A DNA stretch of 64,000 nucleotides from assembly GCA_025359785.1 (NCBI GenBank), contig JANYET010000055.1, positions 1-64,000 on the forward strand, written 5' to 3'. The notes under the pieces were generated by a model. That model saw only the letters and a list, made by a program, of their open reading frames with translations, was not told the origin of the DNA and made no database searches. Source of the DNA: Alphaproteobacteria bacterium (GTDB lineage: Bacteria; Pseudomonadota; Alphaproteobacteria; Caulobacterales; Caulobacteraceae). How positions within the stretch are numbered: the stretch's first letter is position 1; each line of letters begins with the position of its first letter. Positions 8,858-17,036 of the stretch are shown here, piece by piece. The translations under genes and the position numbers were made by a program.

Positions 8858-9949
8858 CTACCGGCGAATGAAACAGGCCTGACCGGCGTCCGCCAGGGTC
8901 TTGCAGAAGGCGTTGGCCTCGGCGCTGTTCGCAAAGCCTGCAATCAGCGCGCGGTTCACGGTCTTGCCGTCCACCTGCACGGTGGCGACGTCGGCCTTCA
9001 GGCCGCCCAGCTCGGCGCCGAACTTCTTCTTGAAGTGGGCGAGCAGGCCCTGGGTATCCGGCAGGCTGGGCGAGGCGCCGATCTGCACGGCCACCGGGCC
9101 GCCACCGGCCAGCGGCTTCAGCCGCAAGGCCGGCTTGGCGTCCGCCAGCCTGTTGTCCGCCACCTTGGTGTTGTCGCTCGGCGTACTATCGGGCGCGGGC
9201 GTGACGCCGGGGATCGGGATCGACATCGGCGGCTTGGGCGCGCGGGCCGGCGCGGCGGCCAGCTTGGTGTCCGGCTCGGCTTTCTTCACCGAGGACGCCA
9301 CCTTCTTCGGTCGAACCTCGATGATCGGCGGCGGGCCGGGCTTGGCCTCGGGACCCTTGGCGGCGACCTTGAAATGGCCGGCCAGCGGACGGCGGAAATC
9401 GCGGTCGCAGAGCGCGCGGATCACCGAGCCCAGCGGCGCCGTGGGCGTCGGGTTGACCCAGTCGGTGTCGGATTCGCGCACCACGCGGGGCTCGGTCGCC
9501 AGGTCACGGCCGCGATAGCCGGTCATGGTCCCCAGCCGCACCACGCGGCGGTCGCAATCGACCTCCACCGGGATCGACCAGGACGCGATGCCGTCGTGGG
9601 CCAGCATGGCCGGATCGACCGCCTCGGAGCTGATGCTGGCCAGGAAGCCGCGCGTCTGGCCCATCGGCGAGGCGGCGGTGATCGCCGTCACGGCCTGCGG
9701 TCTGACGTCCACCACCTGGGCGGGCTGCAACGGGGTGTCGCGCTGCAGCCACGTCGCCACGTCGGCGAGCGAGCGCGACGGCGGATAGGTGATGTCGGCG
9801 GCCCAGGCGCAGGAGACGGCGACGCACGCGGCGCCGGCCCCGAGCAGCGCCGTCAGGCTCAGGTCCGCGAGGCGGCGGACGGCAAGGGGGGGCAACGGTC
9901 CGAGCATGGAGGCCTTAATCGCACTGACTCGCCAACTTCGGGAACCCAT
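8858..9949 (-). CDS. SPOR domain-containing exported protein
   Basis: A 363-residue protein with an N-terminal hydrophobic export segment (LTALLGAGAACVAVSCAWA, about residues 32-50), a central domain of unknown function with two or three cysteines, a long Pro/Ala/Lys-rich linker (about 210-280) and a C-terminal SPOR-type domain (about 285-363; VAVQIGASPSLPDTQGLLAHF and a CKTLADAGQACFIRR end). SPOR domains bind denuded glycan strands of septal peptidoglycan, so a periplasmic or envelope division role is plausible. The ATG at 9949 lies 3 bases after the lipB stop on the same strand. An ATG at 9907 with AAGG six bases upstream is an equally good start and gives a tidier signal peptide. Confidence 0.8.
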   Translation of the reverse strand: MGSRSWRVSAIKASMLGPLPPLAVRRLADLSLTALLGAGAACVAVSCAWAADITYPPSRSLADVATWLQRDTPLQPAQVVDVRPQAVTAITAASPMGQTRGFLASISSEAVDPAMLAHDGIASWSIPVEVDCDRRVVRLGTMTGYRGRDLATEPRVVRESDTDWVNPTPTAPLGSVIRALCDRDFRRPLAGHFKVAAKGPEAKPGPPPIIEVRPKKVASSVKKAEPDTKLAAAPARAPKPPMSIPIPGVTPAPDSTPSDNTKVADNRLADAKPALRLKPLAGGGPVAVQIGASPSLPDTQGLLAHFKKKFGAELGGLKADVATVQVDGKTVNRALIAGFANSAEANAFCKTLADAGQACFIRR

Positions 9950-9952
9950 CTC

Positions 9953-10678
9953 CTAAACCGGAGGTAGGGCCTCCGTCACCTCGCCGAACACTTTGGCGAA
10001 GCTGAGGCGCAACGCGGCATCGGCCTCGTCCAGCGTCACCGGCAGGCCCAGATCGACCAGGCTGGTCACCCCGTGCTCGGTGACGCCGCAAGGGACGATG
10101 CCGCTGAAATGGCTGAGGTCGGGCTCGACGTTCAGCGAAATGCCATGGAACGAGACCCAGCGGCGCAGCTTCACCCCGATGGCGGCGATCTTGTCCTCTG
10201 CGGGTGGCAGGCCGAGCGTCCGCCGTTCCACCCAGACTCCGACGCGGCCGTCGCGCACCGCGCCTTCGACATTGAAATGCGTCAGCGCGCCGATCACCCA
10301 GGCCTCCAGCGCGGCGACGAAGGCGCGGACGTCCTTTTGCCGCGCCGTCAGGTCGAGCATCACATAGGCCACCCGCTGGCCGGGGCCGTGATAGGTGAAC
10401 TGCCCGCCACGGCCGCTCTGGAACACCGGGAAACGGTCCGGCTGCAACAGATCGCCCGATTTCGCCGAGACGCCGGCGGTGTAGAGCGCGGGATGCTCCA
10501 GCAGCCAGACCAGCTCGCCCGCCGTCCCCTCGGCGATGGCCGCGGCGCGGGCCTCCATGGCGGCCACCGCGTCCGGATAGGCCACCGGCGCGCGCGAAAC
10601 CGCCCAGCCGACCGGCGTGGAGTCGCCGCGGCCGAAAATCGGCGTGTTCGTCGCTGGATTTAACACCCGGTCAAGCAT
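9953..10678 (-). CDS. lipB: Lipoyl(octanoyl) transferase
   Basis: A 241-residue LipB, which transfers octanoate from acyl carrier protein to the lipoyl domains of 2-oxoacid dehydrogenases and GcvH, the first step of lipoic acid synthesis. Catalytic residues are visible: Lys163 in KIAAIGVK and Cys197 in GIVPCGV. The family signature [22 protein letters not shown] is at about residues 89-110. The N-terminal extension of about 20 residues is common in alphaproteobacterial LipB. The SPOR-domain gene follows within 3 bases, suggesting cotranscription. A flagellar switch-like gene is divergent on the other side. Confidence 0.95.
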   Translation of the reverse strand: MLDRVLNPATNTPIFGRGDSTPVGWAVSRAPVAYPDAVAAMEARAAAIAEGTAGELVWLLEHPALYTAGVSAKSGDLLQPDRFPVFQSGRGGQFTYHGPGQRVAYVMLDLTARQKDVRAFVAALEAWVIGALTHFNVEGAVRDGRVGVWVERRTLGLPPAEDKIAAIGVKLRRWVSFHGISLNVEPDLSHFSGIVPCGVTEHGVTSLVDLGLPVTLDEADAALRLSFAKVFGEVTEALPPV

Positions 10679-10758
10679 GTCACCGCCAATGTGGGCGCTG
10701 GGCTTGCGTTGCGCAAAGCCCGCGTGAAGTTCCGCAGAGTTTCTTGGGGCGTGCGTCC

Positions 10759-11016
10759 GTGAGCCAGGTCGAGGCCGTCATCGTCGAGATACAGGTCGTG
10801 CTGGGGCGCTCGACGCTGCCCATGCAGCAGTTACTGCGCATGGGCCGTGGCGCGGTGATCCCGCTCGACACAGCCGTGAACGACGAGGTCTGGATCCTCG
10901 CCAACAACCACCCGATCGCCCGCGGCGAAATCCAGATCAACGACGAGAAAATCTCCATCGCCGTGACCCGCGCGGCCAACGTCTACGACTTCATGGCCGG
11001 CGGCCAGTCGACCTAA
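10759..11016 (+). CDS. FliM/FliN (SpoA-domain) flagellar motor switch-like protein
   Basis: A short protein of about 85 residues that is essentially one SpoA domain: [29 protein letters not shown] followed by [18 protein letters not shown]. This matches the C-terminal domain of FliN, which builds the lower C-ring of the flagellar switch or, in HrpQ/SctQ homologues, the sorting platform of type III export. I place the start at the GTG at 10759 ([10 protein letters not shown]); a TTG at 10744 is in frame. It is shorter than typical FliN (about 110 or more) because it lacks the N-terminal extension. No other flagellar gene is in the window, so it is either a stand-alone fliN or a paralogue. Confidence 0.75.
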   Translation: MSQVEAVIVEIQVVLGRSTLPMQQLLRMGRGAVIPLDTAVNDEVWILANNHPIARGEIQINDEKISIAVTRAANVYDFMAGGQST

Positions 11017-11085
11017 AGCCAGGGCCGGCGCTCGCCGCCCTTCACAAAGCTGTCAGCGTTTGCTACCCCCCGCGGCTCACCACGA

Positions 11086-11170
11086 GCGGTCGTGGCGGAA
11101 TTGGTAGACGCGCAGCGTTGAGGTCGCTGTGGGGCAACCCGTGGAAGTTCGAGTCTTCTCGACCGCACCA
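11086..11170 (+). tRNA. tRNA-Leu (anticodon GAG)
   Basis: An 85-base class II tRNA with encoded CCA. The acceptor arms GCGGTCG and CGACCGC pair fully. The anticodon stem CAGCG/CGCTG carries the loop TTGAGGT, giving anticodon GAG (reads CUC/CUU). The T loop GTTCGAGTC is present, and a variable arm lies before it. Fifteen bases of the 3' end are repeated at 12386-12400. Confidence 0.95.
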
Positions 11171-11518
11171 GTGAAATCTGTCAGCTGCGAGAGCGCCGCG
11201 GCGGCGCGGTTCCTGCACCGGCCTTCCGGGCTCTGATGCGGGTCAGCCGCGGCGCGCGGCGCGGTGCTTGGCATCGTCGCCGGCGGTCGGCTGCCTTTGC
11301 CGCCCAATCGTCAACCCGGACACTCGGGTCCAATGGCGAGATCTGCCCGCATGGGGGAGCGACCCCCTTCTTTTATACATATATTATGTTAGTGGTTAAT
11401 CTCGTTGGTTTCGCTGCACCCTCAGGGTGTAGGCGAAATGAGCGTTCTGAGCTTGGGGACGAACCATTGATTTGGGGAATTCGCCAGCGTTTCGCCTGAA
11501 CCCGTACGGAGTATTTTC
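11171..11518. other. Intergenic region between tRNA-Leu and PEP-CTERM gene
   Basis: No gene is supported in these 348 bases. The second half contains the most AT-rich patch nearby (11371-11400, TTTTATACATATATTATG), unusual against the GC-rich background, which probably holds the promoter of the PEP-CTERM gene. An inverted pair TCGCTGCACCCT/AGGGTGTAGGCGA at 11409-11436 could form a hairpin in the 5' leader. Confidence 0.5.
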
Positions 11519-12178
11519 TTGAAAAAGTTTGTCATTGCGGGGGCGCTTGCGCTTTCGGCCTTCACCATCGCCTCGGCGGCGTCGGCGGACACGGTCGCCC
11601 ATAACTCGACCCCGTCGGACACGTGGTTCTACGGCACCGGTAACGGCTATGCGCCGGCCAACACCGAAGTGCTCACCACCGATGCGGGCGACCAGCTCTT
11701 CCTGCGGGTGCATAACACGTTTGCGGTGGCGCCTGCGTCGGTGAACGGCGTCTACAGCTTCGCCCTGGGCGCGCAACAGCTCAGCTATGACTGGGGCTTC
11801 GACGACAATAACGGCGCCTTCACCGGGACGGCGATTTTGTCCTTCACCAACTCCGCGGGCGGCTCGTTCAGCTACAACGCTCTGTTCGCCGGCAACGACA
11901 ACGCGGTCAATCTGGGCGGCAGCACGGAGAACAGCAATCGTTTCAACTTCCTGGCGCCGCTCGGCTTCAACCCGCTCGTCGACAGTGACGTCACCACCCA
12001 CCTGACGGTCACCGGACTGGCTGGCGGCACGAAGGACCTGAGCGTCATCGCGCGGATTGGCGCCGGCGCGGCAGCGGTTCCCGAACCGGCCTCCTGGGCT
12101 CTGATGCTGGTCGGCTTCGGCGGACTCGGTGTGGCGCTTCGGCGTCATCGCCGTTCGTCGGCCGCTCTGGCAGCCTAA
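11519..12178 (+). CDS. PEPxxWA-CTERM sorting domain-containing exported protein
   Basis: A 219-residue secreted protein. It has a lysine-led signal peptide (MKKFVIAGALALSAFTIASAASA, cleaved near residue 23), a beta-rich body of unknown function, and a C-terminal sorting signal: VPEPASWALMLVGFGGLG followed by an Arg-rich tail RRHRR. This tripartite PEP motif, hydrophobic span and basic tail is the substrate signature of exosortase systems; here it is the PEPxxWA subtype of Caulobacterales and sphingomonads. The start is TTG at 11519 with CGGAG eight bases upstream. A strong terminator follows at 12217-12253. The gene lies between tRNA-Leu and a repeat of the tRNA 3' end. No exosortase is in the window. 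Confidence 0.85.
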   Translation: MKKFVIAGALALSAFTIASAASADTVAHNSTPSDTWFYGTGNGYAPANTEVLTTDAGDQLFLRVHNTFAVAPASVNGVYSFALGAQQLSYDWGFDDNNGAFTGTAILSFTNSAGGSFSYNALFAGNDNAVNLGGSTENSNRFNFLAPLGFNPLVDSDVTTHLTVTGLAGGTKDLSVIARIGAGAAAVPEPASWALMLVGFGGLGVALRRHRRSSAALAA

Positions 12179-12216
12179 ACGACAAACCCATCAAGCCTTC
12201 GGGCGTTGATGACGGC

Positions 12217-12253
12217 AAGAGCCGCTGCCTACGGGTGGCGGCTCTTTTCTTTT
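12217..12253 (+). terminator. Rho-independent terminator after PEP-CTERM gene
   Basis: Perfect 9-base stem AAGAGCCGC/GCGGCTCTT with a 12-base loop, followed by TTTCTTTT. It lies 38 bases after the stop. Confidence 0.9.
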
Positions 12254-12340
12254 GGCTACTGAATAAGTGCTGCCGCATACACACGAAATACAAGACGCCG
12301 CTCAGGCCGGCTGGTGCTCGGCCATGGCCACTTGCGCACG

Positions 12341-12364
12341 CGCCTCATGAACACGTATGAGGCG
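12341..12364. repeat. Inverted repeat in the mgtE upstream region
   Basis: CGCCTCAT and ATGAGGCG form a perfect 8-base stem around GAACACGT. It is about 100 bases before the mgtE start and just before the tRNA-Leu-like repeat. It may be a protein-binding palindrome or a leader hairpin; no magnesium riboswitch architecture is recognisable. Confidence 0.5.
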
Positions 12365-12385
12365 ACCGGATTTATGCTCACGATG

Positions 12386-12407
12386 CTTCTCGACCGCACC
12401 CGTGAGA
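12386..12407 (+). repeat. Direct repeat of tRNA-Leu 3' end (att-like)
   Basis: CTTCTCGACCGCACC is identical to 11155-11169, the T-arm/acceptor end of tRNA-Leu. The match continues as GTGA and AT after single mismatches (20 of 22 overall). The 1.2 kb between holds only the PEP-CTERM gene. This is the layout left by site-specific integration at a tRNA, but no integrase is present. Confidence 0.55.
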
Positions 12408-12465
12408 TGGGGTCCCGTCAACACTCAGGAAGACAGCACTTCGAAACAAGCCAAGGGAGGTCCGG

Positions 12466-13887
12466 ATGAGCCGTGAAACGGACGACCTTGCGCTGCGCGA
12501 GCGCCCTGAGAGCGAAGAGGACCTGGAAGACCTCGCGCTGGGCGAGGACTATTCGCTAAATCCGGCCTACGTCCCGATGGTGGTCGACGCGCTCGACCGC
12601 GGGGACGCCGAGCGCCTGCGCGAGCTGCTGGGCGCCCTGCATCCGGCCGACATCGCCGACCTGATGGGCTTCCTGTCGGCTGACGACCGCGAGGAGCTGG
12701 TCCCGCACCTGGATCCCGAGATCCTGGGCGAGGTGCTCTCCGAACTCGACACCGAGATTCGCGAGGAAATCCTCGAACACGTCCCCTCGCAGGTGCTCGC
12801 CAAGGCCCTGGGCGACATGGAGTCCGACGACGCCGCCGACGTCGTCGACGACCTGGAGGCCGACAAGCGCGCCCAGGTGCTGGCCGCCATGCCCGAGACC
12901 GAGCGGGCGGCGATCGAAACCACGCTGGCCTACGAGGACGAGACCGCCGGCCGCCTCATGCAGCGCGAGGTGGTGGCCGCGCCGCAGTTCTGGACCGTCG
13001 GCCACACCATCGACTACCTGCGCCGCGAGGGCGACGAGCTGCCGGAGCTGTTCTTCGACGTCTATGTGGTGGACCCGGCCTATAAGCCGGTCGGCGCATG
13101 CCCGGTCAGCCACCTGTTGCGCGCCCAGCGCGAGACGCCGCTGGCCCAGATCATGGAGCAGATCACCGAAATCCCGGTCGATATGGACCAGGAAGAGGTG
13201 GCCTATATTTTCGACAAATACCGGCTGATCTCCGCGCCGGTGGTCGAGCCCGGCGGCCGCCTGGTCGGCCAGATCACCGTCGACGACATCGTCGGCGTCA
13301 TCCAGGAAGAGACCGAGGAAGACATCCTGGCCCTGGCCGGGGTGTCCGACGCCGGCCGCGACGCCGGCATTCTGGGCATCATCCGTTCGCGTCTGCCCTG
13401 GCTGGTGATCAACCTGGCCACCGAGGCCATCGCGGCCACCGTCGTGGGCGCCTTCCAGGACGAGATCGCCAAGCTGACGGCGCTGGCCGTGCTGATGCCC
13501 ATCGTCTCCTCCCTGGGCGGCAACGCCGGCACCCAGACCCTGACCGTGGCCGTGCGCGCGATCGCCAGCCGTGAGCTGAACGCCGCCAATTCCATGCGGG
13601 TCATCATCCGCGAGATCGTCGTCGGTCTGTTCAACGGCGCGGCGATGGGCTCGCTCCTGGGCCTTGCCACCTATGTCTTCTGGCACGACTGGAAGCTGTC
13701 GGCGGTGGTCGGCGTCGCCGTCCTGGCCAACTTCTTCGTGGCGGCGTTCTGCGGGATCCTCGCTCCGATCGTGCTGGAACGGCTCGGACGCGACCCGGCC
13801 GTCTCGTCATCGGTGGTCGTGACCTTCATGACCGACTTCTTCGGCTTCCTCGCGATTTTGGGAATTGCCGCACTTATCCTGTTGTAA
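12466..13887 (+). CDS. mgtE: Magnesium transporter MgtE
   Basis: A 473-residue MgtE-type Mg2+ channel. The N domain (about residues 30-145) has the superhelical MgtE_N pattern ELLGALHPADIADLMGFLSADDREELVPHL. Two CBS domains follow (about 150-275), acting in the family as the cytoplasmic Mg2+ sensor. The C-terminal pore domain has five membrane spans, with LPWLVINLATEAIAATVVGAF, the signature MPIVSSLGGNAGTQTLTVAVRA, and ALILL at the very end. The ATG at 12466 has an AGGGAGG site upstream. The last six codons with the stop are repeated twice just downstream at a 23-base period. Confidence 0.96.
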   Translation: MSRETDDLALRERPESEEDLEDLALGEDYSLNPAYVPMVVDALDRGDAERLRELLGALHPADIADLMGFLSADDREELVPHLDPEILGEVLSELDTEIREEILEHVPSQVLAKALGDMESDDAADVVDDLEADKRAQVLAAMPETERAAIETTLAYEDETAGRLMQREVVAAPQFWTVGHTIDYLRREGDELPELFFDVYVVDPAYKPVGACPVSHLLRAQRETPLAQIMEQITEIPVDMDQEEVAYIFDKYRLISAPVVEPGGRLVGQITVDDIVGVIQEETEEDILALAGVSDAGRDAGILGIIRSRLPWLVINLATEAIAATVVGAFQDEIAKLTALAVLMPIVSSLGGNAGTQTLTVAVRAIASRELNAANSMRVIIREIVVGLFNGAAMGSLLGLATYVFWHDWKLSAVVGVAVLANFFVAAFCGILAPIVLERLGRDPAVSSSVVVTFMTDFFGFLAILGIAALILL

Positions 13888-13938
13888 GGCCGGCGCTTAT
13901 CGCGCTGTAAGATTGGCGCTTATCGCTGTGTAAGGATT
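13869..13938 (+). repeat. Three tandem ~23-base units spanning the mgtE stop codon
   Basis: The mgtE end (GCACTTATCCTGTTGTAAG) is followed by GCGCTTATCGCGCTGTAAG and GCGCTTATCGCTGTGTAAG. Their TAA triplets begin at 13885, 13908 and 13931, exactly 23 bases apart. Because 23 is not a multiple of three, the extra units are out of frame and untranslated as part of MgtE. Confidence 0.75.
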
Positions 13939-14022
13939 GACTCTCGTAAGCCTAACGGCCTGGAAATTGCCGGTGAGCGTTCGCGCACCGGTGCGTTGCG
14001 TCAAACTGGGTCACCTGAGGGC

Positions 14023-15285
14023 ATGCAACCTCGTCACCGTGTGTCCCGGACCGCGATCGATCTGATCAAGCGGTTCGAGGGCTATCGCCAAGCGGCCGCC
14101 CAGCTGCCCGATGGGCGCTGGACAATCGGCCACGGCCATACGCTGACCGCCCGCCAGGGTGCGCAGGTGTCGGAAGACGACGCCGAGGCCCTGCTGCTCT
14201 ACGACCTGATCGCTATCGCCCACGCGCTCAATGAGGCGGTGTTCACGCCGCTCACCCAGAACCAGTTCGATGCGCTGTCGTCGTTTACGTTCAACATCGG
14301 GCCCGACAGCTTTCACCAGTCCAGCGTCCTGCGGCGCCTCAACGAGGGCGGGCTGCTGCAGGCCGCCTGCGCCATGGAGCTGTGGCGCAAGGCCAATGTC
14401 GGCGGCGAGCGGATCGTCATCGACGCCCTGGTCCGCCGCCGCGCCTGCGAGAAGGCGCTGTTCCTGACTCCGCCGGACGCAGCCTGGGTGCCCGCGCCGT
14501 CGCCGGTGCTGCGCCCGCTGCTGGACAGCGACGCCGAGGGCGCCGTGCCGCGACAGACGCCCGTCGAGGTTACCGCCGCCGTCGAAGGCGACCGGCTGGT
14601 TGTCCAGCGCGATGGCCAGCCTTCGCCGCCGGCCGCGGCGCTGGATGACGACCGCGGGCCCGCCGCGGCCGCCGCCGAAGCGGTCACCGCGCGGCTCTCG
14701 ACGATATTCCAGGATTCGGGTTCGGAACGCCTCGCCGAGGGCGAGACCGGTCCCGAGTCGACGGACCAGCGCCCGGTCTTTGAGGATCCGGTGCCGTTCT
14801 TCCTGCGCGCGCCGGAACCGGAGGCCGAGCCGGCCGCCAAGCCGGAGTTTCGTCCTGTAGAGCCAGAGGCCGACGGTCCCGAGAACCGCGAACTCTTCAG
14901 CGCCGCGACGTTCGACGAGGACCGCCAGGCCGCCGCGACGGGGACCGCCGACCCGTTTGACGACGCGCCCTCTGAGGACCCCTTCCTCGTCGACGACGGC
15001 GCGCCCTATGGCTTCGTCGCGCCGGCCGTGCGGCCGCTGCCGGATCGCCCGGAGAGCGGTCTGCTCACCCTGGTGGCGCTGGCGGTTCTGGGACTGATCT
15101 TCTTTGGCGGCGGCATATTCTGGGCGACCAATGCGCGCCCCAACGTCACCGCCCACCTGCTGGGGCCACAGATCGTCGGCATGCTGGCCGGTATCGCCGG
15201 CGTCGCCTTCTTCGCGGTCGCGGTCTACCTGCTGTTGGAGCGCCTCGGCCGCGCCGCCGAGCGCCAGGCGCGCCACCGGCCCTAG
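14023..15285 (+). CDS. spmX: SpmX, muramidase-like stalked-pole developmental regulator
   Basis: A protein of 420 residues from the ATG at 14023 with the exact SpmX plan: an N-terminal GH24 lysozyme-like domain (about 1-150), a long acidic, Pro/Ala-rich intermediate region (about 160-340) and two C-terminal membrane spans (TLVALAVLGLIFFGGGIFW and IVGMLAGIAGVAFFAVAVYL). In Caulobacter SpmX recruits and activates the kinase DivJ at the stalked pole, and in some relatives it directs stalk growth; the muramidase fold is reported to be remodelled for interactions. Glu19 of the lysozyme active site (KRFEGYR) is kept, with GRWTIGHGHT nearby. A TTG at 13996 would add nine residues. Its DivJ-DivK pathway partner divK lies at 38342. 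Confidence 0.88.
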   Translation: MQPRHRVSRTAIDLIKRFEGYRQAAAQLPDGRWTIGHGHTLTARQGAQVSEDDAEALLLYDLIAIAHALNEAVFTPLTQNQFDALSSFTFNIGPDSFHQSSVLRRLNEGGLLQAACAMELWRKANVGGERIVIDALVRRRACEKALFLTPPDAAWVPAPSPVLRPLLDSDAEGAVPRQTPVEVTAAVEGDRLVVQRDGQPSPPAAALDDDRGPAAAAAEAVTARLSTIFQDSGSERLAEGETGPESTDQRPVFEDPVPFFLRAPEPEAEPAAKPEFRPVEPEADGPENRELFSAATFDEDRQAAATGTADPFDDAPSEDPFLVDDGAPYGFVAPAVRPLPDRPESGLLTLVALAVLGLIFFGGGIFWATNARPNVTAHLLGPQIVGMLAGIAGVAFFAVAVYLLLERLGRAAERQARHRP

Positions 15286-15343
15286 GCTGGGCCCCGCGAC
15301 GCCGATACTCGCGAGGGCGCGCGGCCCATGCTAAGGCCGCCAG

Positions 15344-16510
15344 ATGATCCCGAACCCTGGACCGACCCTGGAATTCGGCCTCGGCGAGACCGCCGACGCC
15401 ATCCGTGAAACCACCGCCCGTTTCGCCGCCGACAAGATCGCGCCGATCGCCGCGGAAATCGACGAGACCAACGTCTTCCCGCGCCAGCTCTGGCCACAGA
15501 TGGGCGAGCTCGGCCTGCACGGCGTGACGGTCGAGGAGGCCTATGGCGGCCTGGGGCTGGGCTATCTCGAGCATGTGGTGGCGATGGAGGAGGTGTCCCG
15601 CGCCTCGGCCTCGGTGGGGCTGTCCTATGGCGCCCACTCCAATCTCTGCGTGAACCAGATCCGCCGCTGGGGCACCGAGGCGCAGAAGCAGCGCTACCTC
15701 CCGGGCCTGATCAGCGGTGAGCACGTGGGCTCGCTGGCGATGAGCGAGGCCGGCTCCGGCTCCGACGTGGTCTCCATGCGGCTGGCCGCGCGCAAGACCG
15801 GCGACCGCTACGTCCTGAACGGAACCAAGTTCTGGATCACCAACGCGCCGCACGCCGACACCCTGGTGGTCTATGCCAAGACCGACCCCGATTTAGGTAG
15901 GAAGGGTATCACCGCCTTCCTCATCGAGAAGGGGATGAAAGGCTTCAGCGTCTCCAAGAAGCTCGACAAGATGGGCATGCGCGGCTCCGATACCGCCGAG
16001 CTGGTGTTCGAGGACTGCGAAGTCTCGGAAGACAACGTCATGGGCCCCGAAAACGGCGGCGTGGGCGTCCTGATGAGCGGGCTGGACTACGAGCGCGCCG
16101 TCCTGGCGGCAGGCCCCCTGGGCATCATGCAGGCCTGCCTCGACGTGGTCCTGCCCTACGTCCGCGAGCGCAAGCAGTTCGGCAAGCCCATCGGCTCGTT
16201 CCAGCTGATGCAGGGCAAGGTCGCCGACATGTACGTGGCCCTGAATTCGGCGCGCGCCTACGTCTATGCGGTCGCCAAGGCCTGCGACGCGGGCATGACC
16301 ACACGCTTCGATGCGGCGGGCGCGATCCTGATGGCCTCGGAAAACGCGGTGCGGGTCTCGTTGGAGGCCGTCCAAGCGCTGGGCGGCGCCGGCTACACCA
16401 AGGACTTCGCGGTGGAACGCCTGGTCCGTGACGCCAAGCTCTACGACATCGGCGCCGGCACCAACGAAATCCGCCGCTTCCTGATCGGCCGCGAGCTGAT
16501 CGGCGGATAG
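15344..16510 (+). CDS. ivd: Isovaleryl-CoA dehydrogenase (acyl-CoA dehydrogenase family)
   Basis: A 388-residue FAD-dependent dehydrogenase that oxidises isovaleryl-CoA to 3-methylcrotonyl-CoA in leucine breakdown. Placement of the catalytic base decides the subtype: Glu250 in [19 protein letters not shown] is the isovaleryl-type position. The usual short-chain position near the C-terminus ([12 protein letters not shown]) has Gly instead of Glu. Other family motifs are [16 protein letters not shown] (about 130-144), KFWITNAP and [13 protein letters not shown]. No methylcrotonyl-CoA carboxylase or HMG-CoA lyase genes are adjacent, unlike many leucine operons. The electrons would go to ETF. The start ATG at 15344 fits the family N-terminus. 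Confidence 0.9.
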   Translation: MIPNPGPTLEFGLGETADAIRETTARFAADKIAPIAAEIDETNVFPRQLWPQMGELGLHGVTVEEAYGGLGLGYLEHVVAMEEVSRASASVGLSYGAHSNLCVNQIRRWGTEAQKQRYLPGLISGEHVGSLAMSEAGSGSDVVSMRLAARKTGDRYVLNGTKFWITNAPHADTLVVYAKTDPDLGRKGITAFLIEKGMKGFSVSKKLDKMGMRGSDTAELVFEDCEVSEDNVMGPENGGVGVLMSGLDYERAVLAAGPLGIMQACLDVVLPYVRERKQFGKPIGSFQLMQGKVADMYVALNSARAYVYAVAKACDAGMTTRFDAAGAILMASENAVRVSLEAVQALGGAGYTKDFAVERLVRDAKLYDIGAGTNEIRRFLIGRELIGG

Positions 16511-16592
16511 TCTCGCGCCGGATCGCAACCTTTTGTTCGCTTGCGGCATGAGAGGATTGGCGGGTTCAAGCGTTCAGGAAGGCGGCTGGGGC

Positions 16593-17030
16593 ATGGCCGG
16601 CGTGCGGAAATTTTCGATCTTTGGCGCGCTGGCGCTTAGCGGCGCGCTGGCGCTCGCCACGGCCGCCGCGGCCCAGGACGCGCCGATGGCGGCGTGTCCG
16701 GCCGGCCAGGAGGCGCACCGCACCGCCCAGCTGTTCTTCGGCCGCAACGCCGGCGAGAAGGCCATGGTCAGCGACCTCGATTTCCGCCGCTTCCTCGACC
16801 GCGACGTGACGCCGCGCTTTCCCGACGGCCTGACGGTGGTGGCCGGCGGCGGCCAGTGGCGCGGCGAGGAGAACCACCTGATGCGCGAGGCCTCCAAGGT
16901 GGTGATGGTCGTCCTGCCCAAGGGGCGTGGCGCATCCGGCCGCGTGGAGCAGGTGCGCAGCGCCTATAAAACCCGCTTCCACCAGGACTCGGTCCTGACG
17001 ATCACCCAGACGGCCTGCGTCGCGTTCTGA
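16593..17030 (+). CDS. DUF3574 domain-containing exported protein
   Basis: A 145-residue protein with a cleavable signal peptide (MAGVRKFSIFGALALSGAL to ATAAAAQ, about 27 residues). A DUF3574 domain follows: RTAQLFFGRNAGEKA, VSDLDFRRFLDRDVTPRFPDGLTVV, GQWRG, EASKVVMVV, and YKTRFHQDSVLTI. The function of the family is unknown. I chose the ATG at 16593 because it starts the signal peptide and has GGAAGGCGG upstream; an in-frame codon at 16533 would put 20 unlikely residues in front. Two cysteines (one just after the signal peptide, one near the C-terminus) could form a disulfide in the periplasm. It is convergent with the penicillin acylase gene, leaving 6 bases between stops. Confidence 0.82.
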   Translation: MAGVRKFSIFGALALSGALALATAAAAQDAPMAACPAGQEAHRTAQLFFGRNAGEKAMVSDLDFRRFLDRDVTPRFPDGLTVVAGGGQWRGEENHLMREASKVVMVVLPKGRGASGRVEQVRSAYKTRFHQDSVLTITQTACVAF

Positions 17031-17036
17031 GCGCGA

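Noticed and set aside
12268..12465. Magnesium riboswitch before mgtE
   Set aside because: Only one simple hairpin is present, without the multi-helix M-box layout.
13940..14022. Possible sigma-54 promoter before spmX
   Set aside because: No GG/GC pair with the correct 10-base spacing; only partial likeness.
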